54,271 nucleotides of DNA from an uncultured Oscillospiraceae bacterium (GTDB taxonomy: Bacteria; Bacillota; Clostridia; Oscillospirales; Oscillospiraceae). Below the pieces are notes generated by a model. It made no database searches and had not been told where the DNA came from. It was given only the letters and a program-made list of their open reading frames with translations. Positions 30,797 to 40,705 of the stretch are shown here, in pieces (the stretch's first letter is position 1; each line of letters begins with the position of its first letter). Both the position numbers and the translations under genes were made by a program. The stretch is taken from contig CALWYL010000008.1 in assembly GCA_944385765.1 (NCBI GenBank), positions 1-54,271 on the forward strand, in the 5' to 3' direction.

Positions 30797-31867
30797 TCAG
30801 CAGACCTTGACTATCCACCCGCGCTGGTCCGGCACCTTGCCCCACTGTATACCCGTCAGCTCGTCGTAGAGCCTCTGGGTGAGGGGGCCAATCTCGTTGT
30901 TGTGTATCACGTGGTCCTTGCCGTCATAGCTGAGCATGCCCATGGGCGAGATGACGGCGGCCGTGCCGCAGCCCCAGGCCTCCTCCAGCGCGCCGTTCTC
31001 CGCGGCGTCTATCAGCTCGTCTACGGATATGTCGCGCTCCTCCACCTGATAGCCCCAGTCTCGCAGCACCTCTATGCAGCTCTTGCGCGTGATGCCGGGC
31101 AGCACCGTGCCGCCGGATATGTCGGGCGTCACCACCCGGCCGTTTATCTTGAACATCACGTTCATGGCGCCGACTTCCTCGATGTACTTCATGTGGACGC
31201 CGTCCAGCCAGAGCACCTGTGAGAAGCCCCGCTTCTCGGCCTCCTCGCCCGCCCGCAGGCTGGCCGCGTAGTTGCCGCCGCACTTGGCGTAGCCCGTGCC
31301 GCCGCGCACCGCGCGCACGTCCCGGTTCTCTATCATGATTTTCACCGGCGCCATGCCCTCGGGGTAATAGCTGCCGGAGGGCGAGGCGATGATGCAGAAG
31401 ATGTAGTGGTGCCCCGCGTGCACGCCCAGCTGGGCGTCCGTGGCGATGACGAAGGGCCGCAGGTAGAGCGACGTGCCGTAATCCTCCGGCACCCAGTCGG
31501 CGTCCACCTCCACCAGTTTCTTCAGCGCCTCCAGATAGATGTCCTCCGGTATCTGCGGTATGCACAGCCTGGCCGCGGAGTTGTTCATGCGCTTGATGTT
31601 CTCCGTCGGCCGGAAGAGCTGCACCGTCCCCTCGGCCGTGCGATAGGCCTTCAGCCCCTCGAAAATCTCCTGCGCGTAGTGAAACACATTGGCGCAGGGC
31701 ATCAGTTCTATGGGGCCGTAGGGCACTATGCGCGGGTCGTGCCAGCCCTGCCCCTCGTCGTAATTCATGAGAAACATGTGGTCGGAAAACACTTTGCCGA
31801 AGCCCAGTTTATCCGAGGGCGTCTTCTCTTTCGGATGCTCAGTCCGGGTGATTTTGATTTCTTCCAT
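30797..31867 (-). CDS. ilvE: Branched-chain amino-acid aminotransferase
   Basis: 356 residues, fold-type IV PLP enzyme of the longer, BCAT2-like group. Lys195 in YAKCGGNYA is the PLP lysine; EIFEGLKAYR (67-76) and the conserved EEVGAMNVMF segment agree. It makes or degrades Leu, Ile and Val with 2-oxoglutarate. The ATG at 31867 is preceded by AAGGA with nine bases between; the open frame extends 22 codons upstream to about the transcription start but has no ribosome site. The leader shows no Leu/Ile/Val-rich attenuation peptide. Confidence 0.94.
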   Translation of the reverse strand: MEEIKITRTEHPKEKTPSDKLGFGKVFSDHMFLMNYDEGQGWHDPRIVPYGPIELMPCANVFHYAQEIFEGLKAYRTAEGTVQLFRPTENIKRMNNSAARLCIPQIPEDIYLEALKKLVEVDADWVPEDYGTSLYLRPFVIATDAQLGVHAGHHYIFCIIASPSGSYYPEGMAPVKIMIENRDVRAVRGGTGYAKCGGNYAASLRAGEEAEKRGFSQVLWLDGVHMKYIEEVGAMNVMFKINGRVVTPDISGGTVLPGITRKSCIEVLRDWGYQVEERDISVDELIDAAENGALEEAWGCGTAAVISPMGMLSYDGKDHVIHNNEIGPLTQRLYDELTGIQWGKVPDQRGWIVKVC

Positions 31868-31931
31868 CCCAACAAGTCCTTTCATCATAGTTTTTGGTAA
31901 CGCCCTTCGCATTCCCATTATCTCCATATCC

Positions 31932-31959
31932 ATCTTATCATATTTTGGCGATTTTGCAA
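31932..31959 (-). promoter_or_regulatory. Promoter of ilvE
   Basis: Minus strand TTGCAA (31954-31959), 16-bp spacer, extended -10 TGA-TAAGAT (hexamer 31932-31937). Confidence 0.7.
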
Positions 31960-32016
31960 CAACAAAATGCAGAAGTGTCAGTTAAATTTAAGCTACAACT
32001 ACAAATCAGCAGCCAC

Positions 32017-32050
32017 AAAAAGGGCGGCAGGAGCTCCTGCCGCCCTTTTT
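32017..32050. terminator. Symmetric intrinsic terminator after the S9 peptidase operon
   Basis: Perfect palindrome: AAAAA, 12-bp GC-rich stem (32022-32033 with 32034-32045), TTTTT. It works on either strand; only the minus strand has a gene to end (32073). Confidence 0.88.
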
Positions 32051-32072
32051 CGGGCATATGTGGGAAATATCC

Positions 32073-34061
32073 TCATTCGCCGAGGTATTTCTCCATCCAC
32101 TCGGTTATCTCGCGCAGGCGCCGCACCCGGTTGCGCGGCCTGCCGGAGCGCGAGAGCTCGTGGTTCTCCCCCTTGAAGATGCACATCCTGGCGGGGACGC
32201 CGTGGCTCTTCAGCGCGTAGAACATCTGCATTCCCTCGGGCAGGGGGCAGCGGTAGTCCTCGTCGGAGTGTATGAACAGCGTGGGGGTGGTCACCTTGTC
32301 CGCGTATTTGAGCGGGGACTGGCTCCAGGCCCTCTCCATGTCCTGCCAGGCATTGCCCGCGGTCTGGTCCAGGGCGAACCTCTCCCCGATGTCGGAGGTG
32401 TTGCCAAAGCTGAGCCAGTTGGAGATGCTCCTCTGGCTGGCGGCGCACTTGAAGCGGTCCGTGTGGCCTATGACCCAGTTGGTCATAAAGCCGCCGTAGC
32501 TGCCGCCGGTCACGCCCAGGCGGCCGGCGTCTATGAAAGCGCAGCGCTCCAGCGCCGCGTCCACGAAGTCCATCAGATCCCGGAAGTCCTGCCCGCCGTA
32601 ATCCCCGCGGATGTCGGCGAACTCGTCCCCGCCGCCGTCGCCCCCGGTGGGGTTGCAGAACATGACGGCGAAGCCGCGGGAGGCCCAGAGCTGCATCTCG
32701 TGGAAATAGCACTCGCCATAGACGGTCTTGGGCCCGCCGTGTATGTCGAGTATGGCGGGGTACTTCTTTCCCGGCTCCAGCTCCGCCGGCGGTATCACCC
32801 AGCCCTCTATGGTGCGGCCGCGGCTGTTCACGAAGTCCAGCTTCTGCGGCGCGGAGTACTCGTACTCCTCAAACAGCCCCGTGTTGAAGCCGGTGAGCAT
32901 CTCCTCCTCCCCCCGGGGGGAGACGCGGTACACCTCGCAGCCGGACGCCCCGCGCATGATGACGGCGGCGAAGCCGTCCTCATAGAAGGCCGCGTCCACG
33001 ATGTTCGCCCCGGGCTTCGTCACCGTGCTCACCTGGCCGCTCTCCTCGTCCACGCGGACTATATAGGACCCGCCCCCCAGCGTGTCCAGGAAATAGAGCC
33101 CGCCGTCTCGGTAGGCCGGCCTCTCGCCGGAGAAGCCGCGCCCGGCCTTCACGTCGCTGCCCACGCTGTTGTTGAAGCAGTGCCCGCCTCCGGAGTAGAG
33201 GCATCTCCACCGCTCCCCCTCGCGCATGTAGACGCGCGGGTTCTCGTTTATGCCGTATTTCTCGTGCACGTTTATCAGCGCGGCCACCCTGCCCCCGGGC
33301 AGGGGCCAGGCGCTGTAGTGGGACGCCCCCTCGGCGAGGCTGATGTCCCGGCTCTCCAGCGTGGCCGTGTCCAGCTCATAGAGCCGGTTGCCCTCGTTCT
33401 CCCGGTCGACATACCGGTCCGCAGCATAGCAGACGCGGCCCTCGGCCATCGCCATCAGCGCCACGTCGGTGAACTCGTCCGTGAGGGCGCGCACCTGTCC
33501 GTTCTCATATATGTACAGCCTGTTCCTCAGCTTGTTGACGAAGCCGCGGCCGTTGAACCAGAAGGGGATTTCGTCTATAACCCGGCACTCGGCCAGGGAC
33601 TTGACCACGGCGTCGGCGGCCTTCTCCGCGTCCCCGCCGGCCCTCTCCAGCTCGCGCTCGTAGTCGTGGGAGTACTGCGCCGTGAAGAGCATGCGCCCTC
33701 CGTCCAGCCGCCGTATGTCGGTCACGCTGTAGTTCAGCCGGAATATCTCCCGCGCTTCGCCGCCGTCATAGGGCAGCAGGTAGAAGGCGGTCAACGGCAC
33801 GCCCTTGGAGGCCCGCTCCCGGTCCTTCTTCTCCCGCAGCGCGGGGAACACGACCCCCTCGTCTATCAGTGAGAAGCTGTTCACGTCCCCGGAGAAGGTG
33901 AGCCTGCGCACAGCGCCGGATTTGAGGACATACAGGTCGCTCTTGTAGCAGTTTTCCTCCATGTCCGCCCGCCGCAGCAGGAAGTACAGCTCGTCCCCCC
34001 GCGCCTCCAGGTGCTGCGGCATCAAAAAGCGGGAAAAATGCTCATAATCCACCTTTTTCAC
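32073..34061 (-). CDS. S9-family (acylaminoacyl/prolyl oligopeptidase-like) serine peptidase
   Basis: 662 residues. Residues 1-410 are a seven-bladed beta-propeller; 415-662 are the alpha/beta-hydrolase domain. Catalytic triad: Ser521 in GGSYGG (519-524), probably Asp602 in HSDEDYRCP, and His634 in GENHELS. There is no signal peptide, so it is cytosolic and probably cleaves short peptides. It starts at the GTG at 34061, with AAAGGAG nine bases upstream; one base separates it from the VanZ-like stop. Last gene of a six-gene run (37733-37729 downwards) of close or overlapping minus-strand genes. Confidence 0.92.
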   Translation of the reverse strand: MKKVDYEHFSRFLMPQHLEARGDELYFLLRRADMEENCYKSDLYVLKSGAVRRLTFSGDVNSFSLIDEGVVFPALREKKDRERASKGVPLTAFYLLPYDGGEAREIFRLNYSVTDIRRLDGGRMLFTAQYSHDYERELERAGGDAEKAADAVVKSLAECRVIDEIPFWFNGRGFVNKLRNRLYIYENGQVRALTDEFTDVALMAMAEGRVCYAADRYVDRENEGNRLYELDTATLESRDISLAEGASHYSAWPLPGGRVAALINVHEKYGINENPRVYMREGERWRCLYSGGGHCFNNSVGSDVKAGRGFSGERPAYRDGGLYFLDTLGGGSYIVRVDEESGQVSTVTKPGANIVDAAFYEDGFAAVIMRGASGCEVYRVSPRGEEEMLTGFNTGLFEEYEYSAPQKLDFVNSRGRTIEGWVIPPAELEPGKKYPAILDIHGGPKTVYGECYFHEMQLWASRGFAVMFCNPTGGDGGGDEFADIRGDYGGQDFRDLMDFVDAALERCAFIDAGRLGVTGGSYGGFMTNWVIGHTDRFKCAASQRSISNWLSFGNTSDIGERFALDQTAGNAWQDMERAWSQSPLKYADKVTTPTLFIHSDEDYRCPLPEGMQMFYALKSHGVPARMCIFKGENHELSRSGRPRNRVRRLREITEWMEKYLGE

Positions 34062-34062
34062 T

Positions 34063-34551
34063 CTATCTTTCTCCTTTTTCCAGTATTCTTACCGCCAGCA
34101 GCCCCAGCGGGTACCCGATGGCCGCGCCGGCCAGGTTGAGTGTGAGGTCGTCTATGTCCCCGCTGCCGCGCAGCAGCAGCGCTTGCGCCGCCTCCACCAG
34201 GATTATGAGCAGCGCACAGGTGAGGAAAAAGCGCCAGCAGCGCCTCTGGCGCTTGAAAAGCGCGGGCAGAAACACGCCCAGCGGCACAAACATCGCCACG
34301 TTGCCCGCCAGGTTTATGAAGGCGTGGCGGGCAAAATAGCCCTCCTGGGTCTCCAAAGTCCGCAGGAACCTGCCGATGGTGTCCAGCGGCCTGAGGTTCA
34401 CGCTGCCGCGCACATATTCCCAGTACCCCCCTTGCTCCAGGGCGTGGGAGAGCAGGAAGCCGTCGCGCTGTCGGAGGAACAGCAGCCAGAGCATGGCGGC
34501 GGCATAGAGGGCAAACAGCGCCCAAACCGCAGTTCGGAGAGGCTTCTTCAG
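34063..34551 (-). CDS. VanZ-like membrane protein, probable CTG start
   Basis: 162 residues if read from the CTG at 34551. The frame from there (KKPLRTAVWALFALYAAAML) supplies the basic start and first membrane helix expected of VanZ-like proteins. The first ATG (34494) would begin in the middle of that helix. GGAGG at 34561-34567 is nine bases from the CTG and no ATG, GTG or TTG is available there. The family has four helices with conserved NLAGNVAMFVPLGVFLP (about 82-98) and SGDIDDLTLNLAGAAIGY (about 129-146). VanZ homologues give slight teicoplanin resistance in enterococci; general role unknown. Confidence 0.75.
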   Translation of the reverse strand: MKKPLRTAVWALFALYAAAMLWLLFLRQRDGFLLSHALEQGGYWEYVRGSVNLRPLDTIGRFLRTLETQEGYFARHAFINLAGNVAMFVPLGVFLPALFKRQRRCWRFFLTCALLIILVEAAQALLLRGSGDIDDLTLNLAGAAIGYPLGLLAVRILEKGER

Positions 34552-34552
34552 C

Positions 34553-35128
34553 TCAGGGCACCTCCTCCGGCCAGGGCTCGAGGCTCTGGCCCTTCACTAA
34601 GTATGCCCTCTCCGCCAGCTTTGCCAGCGGGGTGTCCGAGAGCGAGTCGGAGTAGAACTCCTCTATCTCCACCTCCGGGTATTCCTCCCGCAGGCGGCGC
34701 ACCTTCTCCCCGCCGTGGCAGTTCTCGCCCAGCGTCCAGCCGCTGCGCCTGTCCACGCGGGAGGCAATCAGCCTGAAGCCCAGCCTCTCCGCCGCCGGGC
34801 GCAGCAAAAACTCCGGCGAGGCCGAGATGACCAGGTCGTCCGCCCGGCGCCGCTCGAGGTACCAGGCGTTTATGTCCCCCAGATGCCCCGCCCAGAAGGC
34901 CTCCACCTCCGCGTCCACGTCCGGCAGCTCCGTGAGGAAGGAGTAGAACACCTCCTTCGTCCGCGTCTTGCCCGCCAGGCGCAGTGGCATCAGCGCCAGA
35001 TAGGGCAGCGCCCTCATGGCCGGGAACAGCGCGCGCGGATGCCGGCGCAGGCAGAAGAGGAAGAAGGCCTCCGTGCTGTCGTAGGGCAGTATGGTCTTGT
35101 CAAAGTCGTATACGTTTATCCTCTCCAT
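34553..35128 (-). CDS. HAD-superfamily phosphatase, subfamily IB (SerB-like)
   Basis: 191 residues. Motif I is DFDKT at 8-12 (Asp8 nucleophile), motif II SASPEF (about 105), and motif IV SDSLSDTPL (about 165). The DFDKT form and the helical insert after motif I fit the phosphoserine-phosphatase-like IB group, which includes phosphatases for glycerol phosphate and phospholipid head groups. The substrate cannot be assigned. ATG start; the stop lies two bases before the VanZ-like start, and 2 bp separate it from the upstream DUF218 gene. Confidence 0.85.
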   Translation of the reverse strand: MERINVYDFDKTILPYDSTEAFFLFCLRRHPRALFPAMRALPYLALMPLRLAGKTRTKEVFYSFLTELPDVDAEVEAFWAGHLGDINAWYLERRRADDLVISASPEFLLRPAAERLGFRLIASRVDRRSGWTLGENCHGGEKVRRLREEYPEVEIEEFYSDSLSDTPLAKLAERAYLVKGQSLEPWPEEVP

Positions 35129-35130
35129 GG

Positions 35131-35862
35131 TCAGACCCCAAATACGCGGTAATACGTGAGCGCGAAGGCCTCGCGTATGAAGTAGTTTACCATCAGCGTG
35201 GGCATGTTGGTGCGCCCGGCCACGCCGTAGGCGGAGACGCCCATGTCCCGGGCCATCAGCTTGGCCCGGCAGAGGTGGTATTCGCTGGTGACTATGGCGC
35301 AGTTGCCGTCGGGCTCGCCGCCCCGGGCGCGTATGAGCTCAAAGGAGTTGTCCAGGTTCTCCCAGGTGGAAGTGGCCTCCGGCTCGCGGATTATCCGCTC
35401 TGGGGCTATGCCCCTGGCCTCCAGCCAGATGCCCATGGCCTCCGCCTCCGTCATGTTCTCCCCCGGCCCCTGTCCGCCGGTGACTATGGCCGTACAGTCC
35501 GGGTGCTCCTCCAGCCACTCCAGCGCGGCCGTCAGGCGGTTTGTCAGCGAGAGGCTGGGCACGTCGCCGTTCAGCCCCGCGCCCAGCACGATTATGTACT
35601 CCGTGTCCTCCGGCGCATCCGTGCGCGCGTCCGCCACTATGGGCGCCTCTATCACGCCGAACGCCACCAGGCCCAGCGCGAGCAGAACCGCGGCGGCGAT
35701 GCGCCAGCCGCGCCGGCGGACGAAGTGGAAATAGGCTATCACCCCCGCGGTGAGCGCCAGCAGCGCGGCGAAAAAGCCGTGGCCCGTCATGGCGAAGGCA
35801 AAGAGCAGCGCCGCCGCCAGCAGCACTGTGACGGATATCAGCCAGAGTCTATTCTTCCTCAC
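35131..35862 (-). CDS. YdcF/SanA-like DUF218 membrane protein
   Basis: 243 residues. Three hydrophobic helices at about 6-26, 30-46 and 54-72, then a DUF218 domain outside: EYIIVLGAGLNGDVPS (about 88-103), IVTGGQGPGENMTEAEAM and a conserved CAIVTSEYHLCRA. The family includes SanA and YdcF, implicated in envelope barrier functions. The start overlaps the ABC-F gene by 14 bp. Function in this organism unknown. Confidence 0.85.
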   Translation of the reverse strand: MRKNRLWLISVTVLLAAALLFAFAMTGHGFFAALLALTAGVIAYFHFVRRRGWRIAAAVLLALGLVAFGVIEAPIVADARTDAPEDTEYIIVLGAGLNGDVPSLSLTNRLTAALEWLEEHPDCTAIVTGGQGPGENMTEAEAMGIWLEARGIAPERIIREPEATSTWENLDNSFELIRARGGEPDGNCAIVTSEYHLCRAKLMARDMGVSAYGVAGRTNMPTLMVNYFIREAFALTYYRVFGV

Positions 35863-37729
35863 TCAGTTCCTCCCATTCCTCATACAGGGCGTCGAGCTGT
35901 GCGCTGAGGCCGGAGCGCTCCTCGTCTATCTCCATCAGCCGCTGGTAGTCGGAGCCGTTGGCCTCGGCCTCGGCGTCCAGCTCCCTTATGAGCCCTTCCA
36001 GCTTTTCTATCTCCCGCTCGGTGCGCCGCAGCTGCTTCTCCCGCTCGGGGGTGCCCTTTTTGCGCGGTGGCTTCTTCTCCGGCCGGGGCTGGGCCGCCCT
36101 GGCGGACTGCTTTATGGCCTCCTGCCTCTCGCGGTACTCGCGGAAGGCCTGGAAACCGCCCCGGAAATCCGTCACCTGCCCGTCCTCGAAGGCCCAGATG
36201 CGCGTGGCGAACTTCTCGATGAAATACCTGTCGTGCGAGACGAACATCAGCGCCTCGCCGTAGTCCTCCAGCGCGTCCTCCATCCACTCGCGGGAGGCGA
36301 TGTCCAGGTGGTTCGTGGGCTCGTCCAGTATCAGCAGGTTCACGTCGGAGCGCATCAGCATGCACAGCCTCAACCGGCTCTGTTCCCCGCCGGAGAGGGT
36401 GCCCACCTCCTTGAGCGCGTCCTCGCCGGAGAAGCCGAAGGCGCCCAGGGAGTCCCTGGCCTCCTGCGGCGAGCAGCGGCAGTCGTAAATCATGGTGTCC
36501 AGCGCGGAGCGCGAGGTGTCGTTGAAGCGGATTATCTGGGGCAGATAGGCCATGCGCACGCTGGGCCCGCGCCTCACCCAGCCGGCGTCCGGCTCCTCCT
36601 CGCCCACTATGAGCTTTATCAGCGTGCTCTTGCCGGTGCCGTTGTCCCCGATGATGGCCACCCGCTCGCCGCCCGCCACTATGGCGGATAGGTCCGCGAA
36701 GAGCGTCCGCCCCTCGAAGCCCTTGGTCAGCCCGTCCATTGCGACGACCTCGTCTCCGGCAAAGTTCCGCTCCTTGAAGGCCGCGTGCAGTTTCCGCGCC
36801 TCGCGCGGCCGCTCGGTCTGGTTCAGCCGCTCTATGCGCTTCTCCATGGAGAAGGCCCGCTTGTGCAGCTTGTCGTTGCCCATGAAGGCCCAGAGGTGCA
36901 GCTTGGCCGCGGCCCTCTGCAGCTGCTCTATCTTGGCCTGGTCCTTCTCGTACTTCCTCAGCTGCTCGTCAAAGCGCCTCTGCCGCTCGACCACATAGAA
37001 GCTGTAGTTCCCGGAGTAGAACTCCGCCCGGCCGTCCACTATCTCTATGCACCTCTGGGCCACCGTGTCCAGGAAGTAGCGGTCGTGGCTGATGGCCAGC
37101 ACCGTGCCGCGGAAGTGCAGGATGTAGTCCTCCAGCCACTCCGTGGCCCGCAAATCCAGGTGGTTCGTGGGCTCGTCCAGCAGCAGTATGTCCGTGTCCT
37201 CCAGTATGAGCCTCGCCAGGTTCACGCGTGTCTTCTCCCCGCCCGAGAGCAGGGCGAACTCCCGCGCGCGCATCTCCGGCGGGATGTCCAGGCCGTTGGC
37301 CACCCGGTTGCGCTCGCGGTCCATGTCGTAGCCGCCCAGCCGGCGGAAGTCGTCGCTCAGCCGGTCGTACTCGTTCAGCAGCGCGGGGCTGTCGTCCCGC
37401 TCCATCAGCCGCTCCAGCTCCTCTATGCGCGCGGCCATCTCCCGCAGCCGCCTGTGGGCCTCGCGGAGCACGTCCTCCGTGGTCCAGCCCTCGGGATAGC
37501 GCGGTATCTGCGAAATCAGCCCCACGCGCCGGCCGCGGTGTATGGCTATATCGCCCGTGTCCTCCCTTATCTCCCCGGAGAGCAGCCGGAATAGCGTGGT
37601 CTTTCCGCAGCCGTTGGCGCCCAATATGCCCACGCGCTCGCCGGCGTTTATCTCAAAGCTGAGCCCGTCGAGCACGGGGTGCCCCACCTCGAAGGACTTC
37701 TTTACGTCTTTAACCGAAATGTCTATCAT
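35849..37729 (-). CDS. ABC-F family ATPase
   Basis: 626 residues, two ABC domains in one chain without membrane segments. Walker A GANGCGKT (37-44) and GDNGTGKS (361-368), signatures LSGGE at 161-165 and 445-449, Walker B ILLLDEP (181-187) and LLILDEP (465-471). The interdomain linker (about 245-320) is rich in charge, and the C-terminus (about 560-626) is a coiled coil, as in Uup/YdiF/YheS-type factors that act on the ribosome. A role in translation is likely; antibiotic resistance cannot be inferred from sequence alone. Confidence 0.93.
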   Translation of the reverse strand: MIDISVKDVKKSFEVGHPVLDGLSFEINAGERVGILGANGCGKTTLFRLLSGEIREDTGDIAIHRGRRVGLISQIPRYPEGWTTEDVLREAHRRLREMAARIEELERLMERDDSPALLNEYDRLSDDFRRLGGYDMDRERNRVANGLDIPPEMRAREFALLSGGEKTRVNLARLILEDTDILLLDEPTNHLDLRATEWLEDYILHFRGTVLAISHDRYFLDTVAQRCIEIVDGRAEFYSGNYSFYVVERQRRFDEQLRKYEKDQAKIEQLQRAAAKLHLWAFMGNDKLHKRAFSMEKRIERLNQTERPREARKLHAAFKERNFAGDEVVAMDGLTKGFEGRTLFADLSAIVAGGERVAIIGDNGTGKSTLIKLIVGEEEPDAGWVRRGPSVRMAYLPQIIRFNDTSRSALDTMIYDCRCSPQEARDSLGAFGFSGEDALKEVGTLSGGEQSRLRLCMLMRSDVNLLILDEPTNHLDIASREWMEDALEDYGEALMFVSHDRYFIEKFATRIWAFEDGQVTDFRGGFQAFREYRERQEAIKQSARAAQPRPEKKPPRKKGTPEREKQLRRTEREIEKLEGLIRELDAEAEANGSDYQRLMEIDEERSGLSAQLDALYEEWEELSEEE

Positions 37730-37732
37730 AGC

Positions 37733-38617
37733 CTATCCCTGTTTCCTGTTTTTTCTCTGTTTCCCGGCCTCGTAGTCCGCCCGCTTCTCCCGCCTGGCGC
37801 GGCGCTGCTCGAGCAGGTAGTTTATGTACCCGCCTATCAGCAGGAAATAGAAGCAGTAGAAGAGCCACATCATCGCCACCATTATGGTGCCTATGTAGCC
37901 GTACGCGCCAAAGCGGTTGGACAGCGAGATGTAGAAGGAGAAGATATACGAGAACAGCATCCAGGACACGCCGGAGAACAGCGCGCCCGGCAGCTGCTCG
38001 GTGTAGTGCAGCTTTTTGGCCGGCATCCACTTGTAGAGCACCGAGAACACCACCACGAGTATGCTCAGCACGATGATGAAGCGCAGGTTTATCACCCGGA
38101 ACACGAACTGCAAAAAGCGGTTAGCCGGCAGGTAGCTGATTATCAGGTCCTGCACCTGCTCGCCGTAGACCATCACAATCAGCGAGAGCAGCAGCATCAG
38201 CACGAAGATGACCATGTACACGCAGGCCCGGAAGCTGAAGACGAAATAGTCCTCCCGCCTCCTCGCGTCGTACACCGAGTCCATGCCGCGCATCAGCGCC
38301 TTCATGGAGGCCGCCGCCGACCATATGGTGAGGAAGATGGACACCGTCAGCGCCACCCCTCCGCCGCTGTATATGCCCTGGACTATGCTCTCCACAATCC
38401 GATAGAGCGACTCGGGCACATACTCCGAGACGGTATCCAGCACCAGCTCCTCGCTCAGCGGCGTGAACTGTAGCAGCGAGACGACCAGCATCACCATGGG
38501 CACCAGGGACATGAACATGTAGTAGGCGCAGGCCGCCGAATAGGTGGTCAGCCTGCGCTCCGAGAGCCCGGAGCCGAAGTTGTCGGCCGCGCCGTATATC
38601 TTCCTCAGCCTTCCCAT
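37733..38617 (-). CDS. YihY/BrkB-family membrane protein
   Basis: 294 residues with six predicted helices. Once annotated as RNase BN, the family is not a nuclease. Typical marks are the N-terminal AYYMFMSLVPMVMLVVSLLQ and the C-terminal FGAYGYIGTIMVAMMWLFYCFYFLLIGG region. AAGGAGG lies nine bases before the ATG at 38617. It heads the minus-strand run that ends at 32073, with only 3 bp to the ABC-F gene. The cytoplasmic tail is very basic (about 275-294). Function unknown. Confidence 0.88.
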   Translation of the reverse strand: MGRLRKIYGAADNFGSGLSERRLTTYSAACAYYMFMSLVPMVMLVVSLLQFTPLSEELVLDTVSEYVPESLYRIVESIVQGIYSGGGVALTVSIFLTIWSAAASMKALMRGMDSVYDARRREDYFVFSFRACVYMVIFVLMLLLSLIVMVYGEQVQDLIISYLPANRFLQFVFRVINLRFIIVLSILVVVFSVLYKWMPAKKLHYTEQLPGALFSGVSWMLFSYIFSFYISLSNRFGAYGYIGTIMVAMMWLFYCFYFLLIGGYINYLLEQRRARREKRADYEAGKQRKNRKQG

Positions 38618-38643
38618 TCCGCCGCGCCTCCTTCCGAGAGCAC

Positions 38644-38672
38644 ATTGTCTCACATCTCGCCCCAAATATCAA
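38644..38672 (-). promoter_or_regulatory. Promoter of the YihY-ABC-F-peptidase operon
   Basis: Minus strand TTGATA (38667-38672), 17-bp spacer, extended -10 TGA-GACAAT (hexamer 38644-38649). Between this and 38779 I see no gene. Confidence 0.7.
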
Positions 38673-38779
38673 GCCGAATCGCCTGTATGGCCCCCTTCCA
38701 CCGGCCCGCCCGGCCGCTTTTCCCCCTATAAGACGACACTCTCCATAGATTGTACAGCCCCCGGCCTCCCCGCGAGGCG

Positions 38780-38817
38780 CAAAAAGAACCAGGCGCGGCC
38801 CTGGGGGCCGCGCCTGG
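38780..38817 (-). terminator. Intrinsic terminator of gdhA
   Basis: Minus strand 12-bp stem CCAGGCGCGGCC / GGCCGCGCCTGG (38806-38817 with 38789-38800), then TTCTTTTT. Confidence 0.88.
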
Positions 38818-38859
38818 ACACGTCTGATTCGCCGGATGCGCCCGCAGGCGCACGCCGCG

Positions 38860-40300
<1,441 letters not shown>

Positions 40301-40393
40301 TAGGCGCGGCGAAATTAACTCAAAATTTTGTCGCCTCTCTCCCCGCCCTCCTGGTAGCCGGAAGGATTTTTTATCTCTCCCTGAGGATTTTTG

Positions 40394-40422
40394 TTGACAA
40401 ACCGGGCCGGGTCTGCTATTAT
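40394..40422 (+). promoter_or_regulatory. Promoter of the tRNA-Thr/tRNA-Tyr operon
   Basis: TTGACA (40394-40399), 17-bp spacer, TATTAT (40417-40422). Start expected near 40429, ten bases before the first tRNA. Confidence 0.9.
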
Positions 40423-40439
40423 AGTCGAGCCGGTGTCAT

Positions 40440-40515
40440 GCTGGTATAGCTCAGTCGGTAGAGCAGCTGATTTGTAATCAGCAGGTCGGGGGTTCGAGTC
40501 CGTCTACCAGCTCCA
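40440..40515 (+). tRNA. tRNA-Thr (TGT)
   Basis: 76 nt including encoded CCA. Acceptor GCTGGTA/TACCAGC, discriminator T, D loop AGCTCAGTCGGTAGAGC, anticodon loop TTTGTAA with anticodon TGT, T loop GGTTCGAGTCC. Confidence 0.97.
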
Positions 40516-40536
40516 CCGAAAGGGCCAAGTGAATAC

Positions 40537-40621
40537 GGGGGTGTTCCCGAGTGGCCAAAGGGGACAGACTGTAAATCTGCTGGCAATGCCTACGGTGGTT
40601 CGAATCCACCCGCCCCCACCA
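40537..40621 (+). tRNA. tRNA-Tyr (GTA)
   Basis: 85 nt including encoded CCA (40619-40621). Acceptor GGGGGTG/CGCCCCC, anticodon loop CTGTAAA with anticodon GTA, long variable arm typical of bacterial class II tRNA-Tyr, T loop GGTTCGAATCC. 21 bp after tRNA-Thr. The IS begins immediately behind the CCA. Confidence 0.97.
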
Positions 40622-40626
40622 AGTGG

Positions 40627-40692
40627 AATACTACCGGAATTTGGTACATTTTATTTGTGAAATCACCAAATAACCGGTAGTATTTTTTATTT
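40627..40692 (+). terminator. Terminator-like hairpin at the left end of the IS
   Basis: AATACTACCGG (40627-40637) pairs with CCGGTAGTATT (40674-40684), with an inner TTTGGT/ACCAAA stem, followed by TTTTATTT on the plus strand. It would stop tRNA-operon transcripts from entering the IS. Its AT-rich style differs from host terminators. Confidence 0.75.
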
Positions 40693-40705
40693 CTAAATCC
40701 TTGTT

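Noticed and set aside
31868..31933. Leader peptide or longer N-terminus for ilvE
   Set aside because: The 22 upstream codons have no ribosome site, begin at about the expected transcription start, and contain no branched-chain codon run.
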